Below, in pieces: positions 61,893-64,000 of a DNA stretch of 64,000 nt. The stretch covers positions 1 to 64,000 of the forward strand of contig SVDY01000011.1 in assembly GCA_015057665.1 (NCBI GenBank), written 5' to 3'. A program made the position numbers and the translations under genes. Below the pieces are notes generated by a model. It ran no database searches. It was not told the origin of the DNA and saw only the letters and a list, made by a program, of their open reading frames with translations. Source of the DNA: Lachnospiraceae bacterium. Lineage in GTDB: Bacteria > Bacillota > Clostridia > Lachnospirales > Lachnospiraceae. How positions within the stretch are numbered: position 1 is the first letter of the stretch; every line of letters starts with the position of its first letter.

Positions 61893-61915
61893 AAAGGTCC
61901 GGCCTTCGGACCTTT
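61893..61915 (+). terminator. Terminator after the PsiE-like gene
   Basis: AAAGGTCCG (61893-61901) pairs with CGGACCTTT (61907-61915) around GCCTT, followed by TCTTC. A flanking ATATATG/CATATAT pair extends the stem imperfectly. Confidence 0.82.
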
Positions 61916-62018
61916 TCTTCATATATATTTTGTGTCGTTCCATTCTTTTGGAAAGATACATCTTTTATCTTTAGAAATTTAGACAACAAATAATAGAAAG
62001 ACTTTTTAGGGGGAAACA

Positions 62019-63209
62019 ATGGAAAAATTATTATTCACATCCGAATCCGTTACAGAAGGGCATCCGGATAAAATCTGCGATCAGATTTCAGATGCCGTAT
62101 TAGATGCATTATTAGAACAGGACCCAATGAGCCGTGTTGCCTGCGAGACAGCAATTACAACAGGGCTTGTACTTGTTATGGGTGAAGTAACCACAACAGG
62201 TTATGTAGACATCCAGAAAATTGTAAGAGACACTGTAAGAGAGATTGGTTACACAAGAGGTAAATTCGGTTTCGATGCAGATACTTGTGGTGTAATCGTA
62301 GCCTTAGACGAACAGTCTGCAGACATTGCTATGGGTGTAAACAAAGCTTTAGAGGCAAAAGAAAACAGAATGTCCGAAGAAGAAATTGAAGCCATCGGTG
62401 CCGGAGACCAGGGCATGATGTTTGGATATGCTTCCAACGAGACAGACGAATATCTTCCTTATCCAATTTACCTTGCACACAAACTCTCCAGACGTTTGAC
62501 TGAAGTAAGAAAGAATGGAACGCTTCCTTATTTAAGACCGGACGGTAAGACACAGGTTTCTGTAGAATACGATGAGAATGGAAAACCATACCGTCTTGAT
62601 GCAGTAGTATTATCTACACAGCACGACCCAGACGTAACACAGGAACAGATTCATGCTGATATTAAAGAGCATGTATTTAATGTGATTCTTCCTGCAGAGA
62701 TGGTAGATGGAGAAACAAAATTCTTCATTAACCCTACAGGACGTTTCGTAATCGGCGGTCCTCACGGGGACAGCGGTCTTACAGGAAGAAAGATTATCGT
62801 AGATACTTACGGCGGATATGCCCGTCACGGCGGCGGAGCTTTCTCCGGTAAAGACTGTACAAAGGTAGACCGTTCCGCAGCTTATGCAGCACGATATGCA
62901 GCGAAGAACATTGTAGCGGCAGGTCTTGCAGATAAATGTGAAATCCAGTTATCCTATGCCATTGGTGTTGCACAGCCAACATCCATTATGGTGGATACGT
63001 TCGGTACAGGAAGACTTTCCGATGAAAAATTAGTAGAAATCGTAAGAGAAAACTTCGATCTTCGTCCGGCCGGCATTATCAAAATGCTTGATTTAAGAAA
63101 ACCAATCTACAAACAGACAGCAGCTTACGGTCACTTTGGAAGAAATGACTTAGATCTTCCATGGGAAAGACTTAACAAAGTAGAAGATTTAAAAGCATAT
63201 CTTGCTTAA
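62019..63209 (+). CDS. metK: S-adenosylmethionine synthetase
   Basis: 396 residues, the standard length. The N-terminal [23 protein letters not shown]-binding [16 protein letters not shown] and the P-loop-like [19 protein letters not shown] are all present. It makes SAM from methionine and ATP. The 100-base leader shows no SAM-I, SAM-II or SMK riboswitch features. AGGGGG lies upstream of ATG; ftsW follows 18 bases later. Confidence 0.96.
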   Translation: MEKLLFTSESVTEGHPDKICDQISDAVLDALLEQDPMSRVACETAITTGLVLVMGEVTTTGYVDIQKIVRDTVREIGYTRGKFGFDADTCGVIVALDEQSADIAMGVNKALEAKENRMSEEEIEAIGAGDQGMMFGYASNETDEYLPYPIYLAHKLSRRLTEVRKNGTLPYLRPDGKTQVSVEYDENGKPYRLDAVVLSTQHDPDVTQEQIHADIKEHVFNVILPAEMVDGETKFFINPTGRFVIGGPHGDSGLTGRKIIVDTYGGYARHGGGAFSGKDCTKVDRSAAYAARYAAKNIVAAGLADKCEIQLSYAIGVAQPTSIMVDTFGTGRLSDEKLVEIVRENFDLRPAGIIKMLDLRKPIYKQTAAYGHFGRNDLDLPWERLNKVEDLKAYLA

Positions 63210-63227
63210 TTGAAGCGGGTGAGTACA

Positions 63228-64000
63228 GTGGGTACAAAGCAAAATACAGCGGGAACAAAAAAAACACGAAAAAAACTTCGTGTGAACGCTGATAATGATT
63301 ACAAATTAATAACCTGTGTACTTTTGCTGGCAGGATTTGGACTGGTCGTACTCTATTCTTCCAGTTATTATTCAGAAGGAATCAGTATGTTGCTGAAACA
63401 GGCCATTTTCACTATCGCCGGAATCGGCCTTATGTTACTCATGGCAGAAATACTGGATTACAGGGTTTTGAAGCCATGGGCTATTCTTCTTTATGCCATA
63501 TCCATCGGCATGACACTGCTGGTGCTTACACCGATCGGTGTCACAGTCAACGGAGCAAGAAGATGGCTGGATCTTGGAGTGACTACCTTCCAGCCTTCCG
63601 AGTTTGTTAAAGTAACCGTAATTTTGGTCGTTGCCGGTATATTGTCATCCTATTGGAAGAAATTACAGCAATGGAAGGTATCAGCAGTTCTTGCAGTGAT
63701 CGTACTTGTACCGGTTGCCATACTTTTCCTTGTAACCGACCACTTAAGTGCAGCGGTTATTGTTATGGCCATCGGATTTGGCATGGTATTTATTGCCCAT
63801 CCAAAAGACCGGGTTATGCTGCTGGCAGTACTGATCGTTCTTTTGGCAGCAGTTTTGCTGATTTATTATATTGTAGTATTAAAAGAATATGATCCGGGCG
63901 AGAGTTTCCGATACACAAGAATTCGAATCTGGTTTGATCCTTTTAACGAAGCATACGACGGTTCTTATCAGGTAAGAGAAGGTCTCTATGGAATTGCTTC
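63228..64000 (+). CDS. ftsW: FtsW/RodA/SpoVE-family peptidoglycan polymerase, N-terminal part
   Basis: The gene runs off the right edge after 257 codons. After a basic 25-residue head (TAGTKKTRKKLRVN), membrane segments begin (YKLITCVLLLAGFGLVVLYS). The SEDS signature NGARRWLDLGVTTFQPSEFV is clear, followed by TDHLSAAVIV. The family polymerises lipid II glycan strands with a partner class B PBP. FtsW is the most likely assignment, but RodA and SpoVE share these motifs. Start is GTG at 63228 after GGGTGAG; an in-frame GTG at 63219 is the alternative. Confidence 0.87.
   Translation, partial: MGTKQNTAGTKKTRKKLRVNADNDYKLITCVLLLAGFGLVVLYSSSYYSEGISMLLKQAIFTIAGIGLMLLMAEILDYRVLKPWAILLYAISIGMTLLVLTPIGVTVNGARRWLDLGVTTFQPSEFVKVTVILVVAGILSSYWKKLQQWKVSAVLAVIVLVPVAILFLVTDHLSAAVIVMAIGFGMVFIAHPKDRVMLLAVLIVLLAAVLLIYYIVVLKEYDPGESFRYTRIRIWFDPFNEAYDGSYQVREGLYGIA

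Noticed and set aside
61916-62018. SAM riboswitch before metK
   Set aside because: Too short and AT-rich; none of the conserved SAM-I, SAM-II or SMK elements is visible.

Overview
The window looks like a chromosomal segment of a Gram-positive anaerobe of the class Clostridia, most likely a Lachnospiraceae gut commensal (Blautia/Dorea-like; the genus is a guess). Supporting signs are strong AGGAGG-type ribosome sites, frequent TTG/GTG starts, moderate GC, a K+-dependent membrane pyrophosphatase, a BofA homologue, a secretin-less Tad pilus locus, and several protein families of unknown function that I associate with Lachnospiraceae. No rRNA, tRNA, CRISPR array, prophage or complete insertion sequence was recognised. 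Family names come from motif recognition, not from searches.

Layout. 0-2.7 kb: trehalose uptake and cleavage (treC partial, treP) with divergent GntR-type treR and a clear operator array. 2.9-6.6 kb: heterodimeric ABC exporter. 6.7-11.9 kb: a divergent carbon-catabolic module. One side has a TIM-barrel (PEP-hydrolase-like)/AraC fusion and its stand-alone paralogue; the other has a FGGY sugar kinase, a HAD phosphatase and a DeoC-type aldolase. 12-22 kb: central-carbon genes (yvcK, eda, an Fe-S aldo/keto reductase, pckA, a DUF885 lipoprotein, an alpha/beta hydrolase, glycerate kinase and its CdaR-type regulator). 22.4-26 kb: a membrane glycosyltransferase and metG. 26.1-28.5 kb: a two-component system with a direct-repeat promoter ahead of a small membrane protein. 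28.6-34 kb: an 850-aa coiled-coil protein with a degenerate RecA/DnaB-like domain, tatD, rsmA and an unknown gene. 34-40 kb: a large nested palindrome, a phosphate acyltransferase, hppA, a GC-rich repeat-like element, an FMN reductase, tadA (tRNA deaminase) and three small unknown genes. 40-44.5 kb: Gx-transporter family protein, YfhO-like protein, DUF1002 protein and bofA. 44.6-53.6 kb: the Tad pilus operon. 53.7-64 kb: housekeeping genes (dnaX-ybaB-recR, glgB, hit, a flavin reductase, murA, a PsiE-like gene, metK, ftsW partial).

How it fits together. The first third is built around sugar entry and the glycolysis/gluconeogenesis switch: pckA carries a cre-like site, and the trehalose, CdaR and AraC-fusion loci each have their own dyad or direct-repeat operators. 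The Tad operon encodes prepilin peptidase, TadZ-like ATPase, CpaF ATPase, two TadB/C membrane proteins, a Flp pilin and several pseudopilin-like proteins, but no secretin, as expected for a monoderm.

Best candidates for undescribed biology: the 850-aa pseudo-RecA protein, the TIM-barrel/AraC fusion module, the TadC homologue with an inserted Ig-like ectodomain, the TadE-like protein with duplicated Cys/His modules, and two intergenic palindromic elements (34065-34203 and about 37410-37508).
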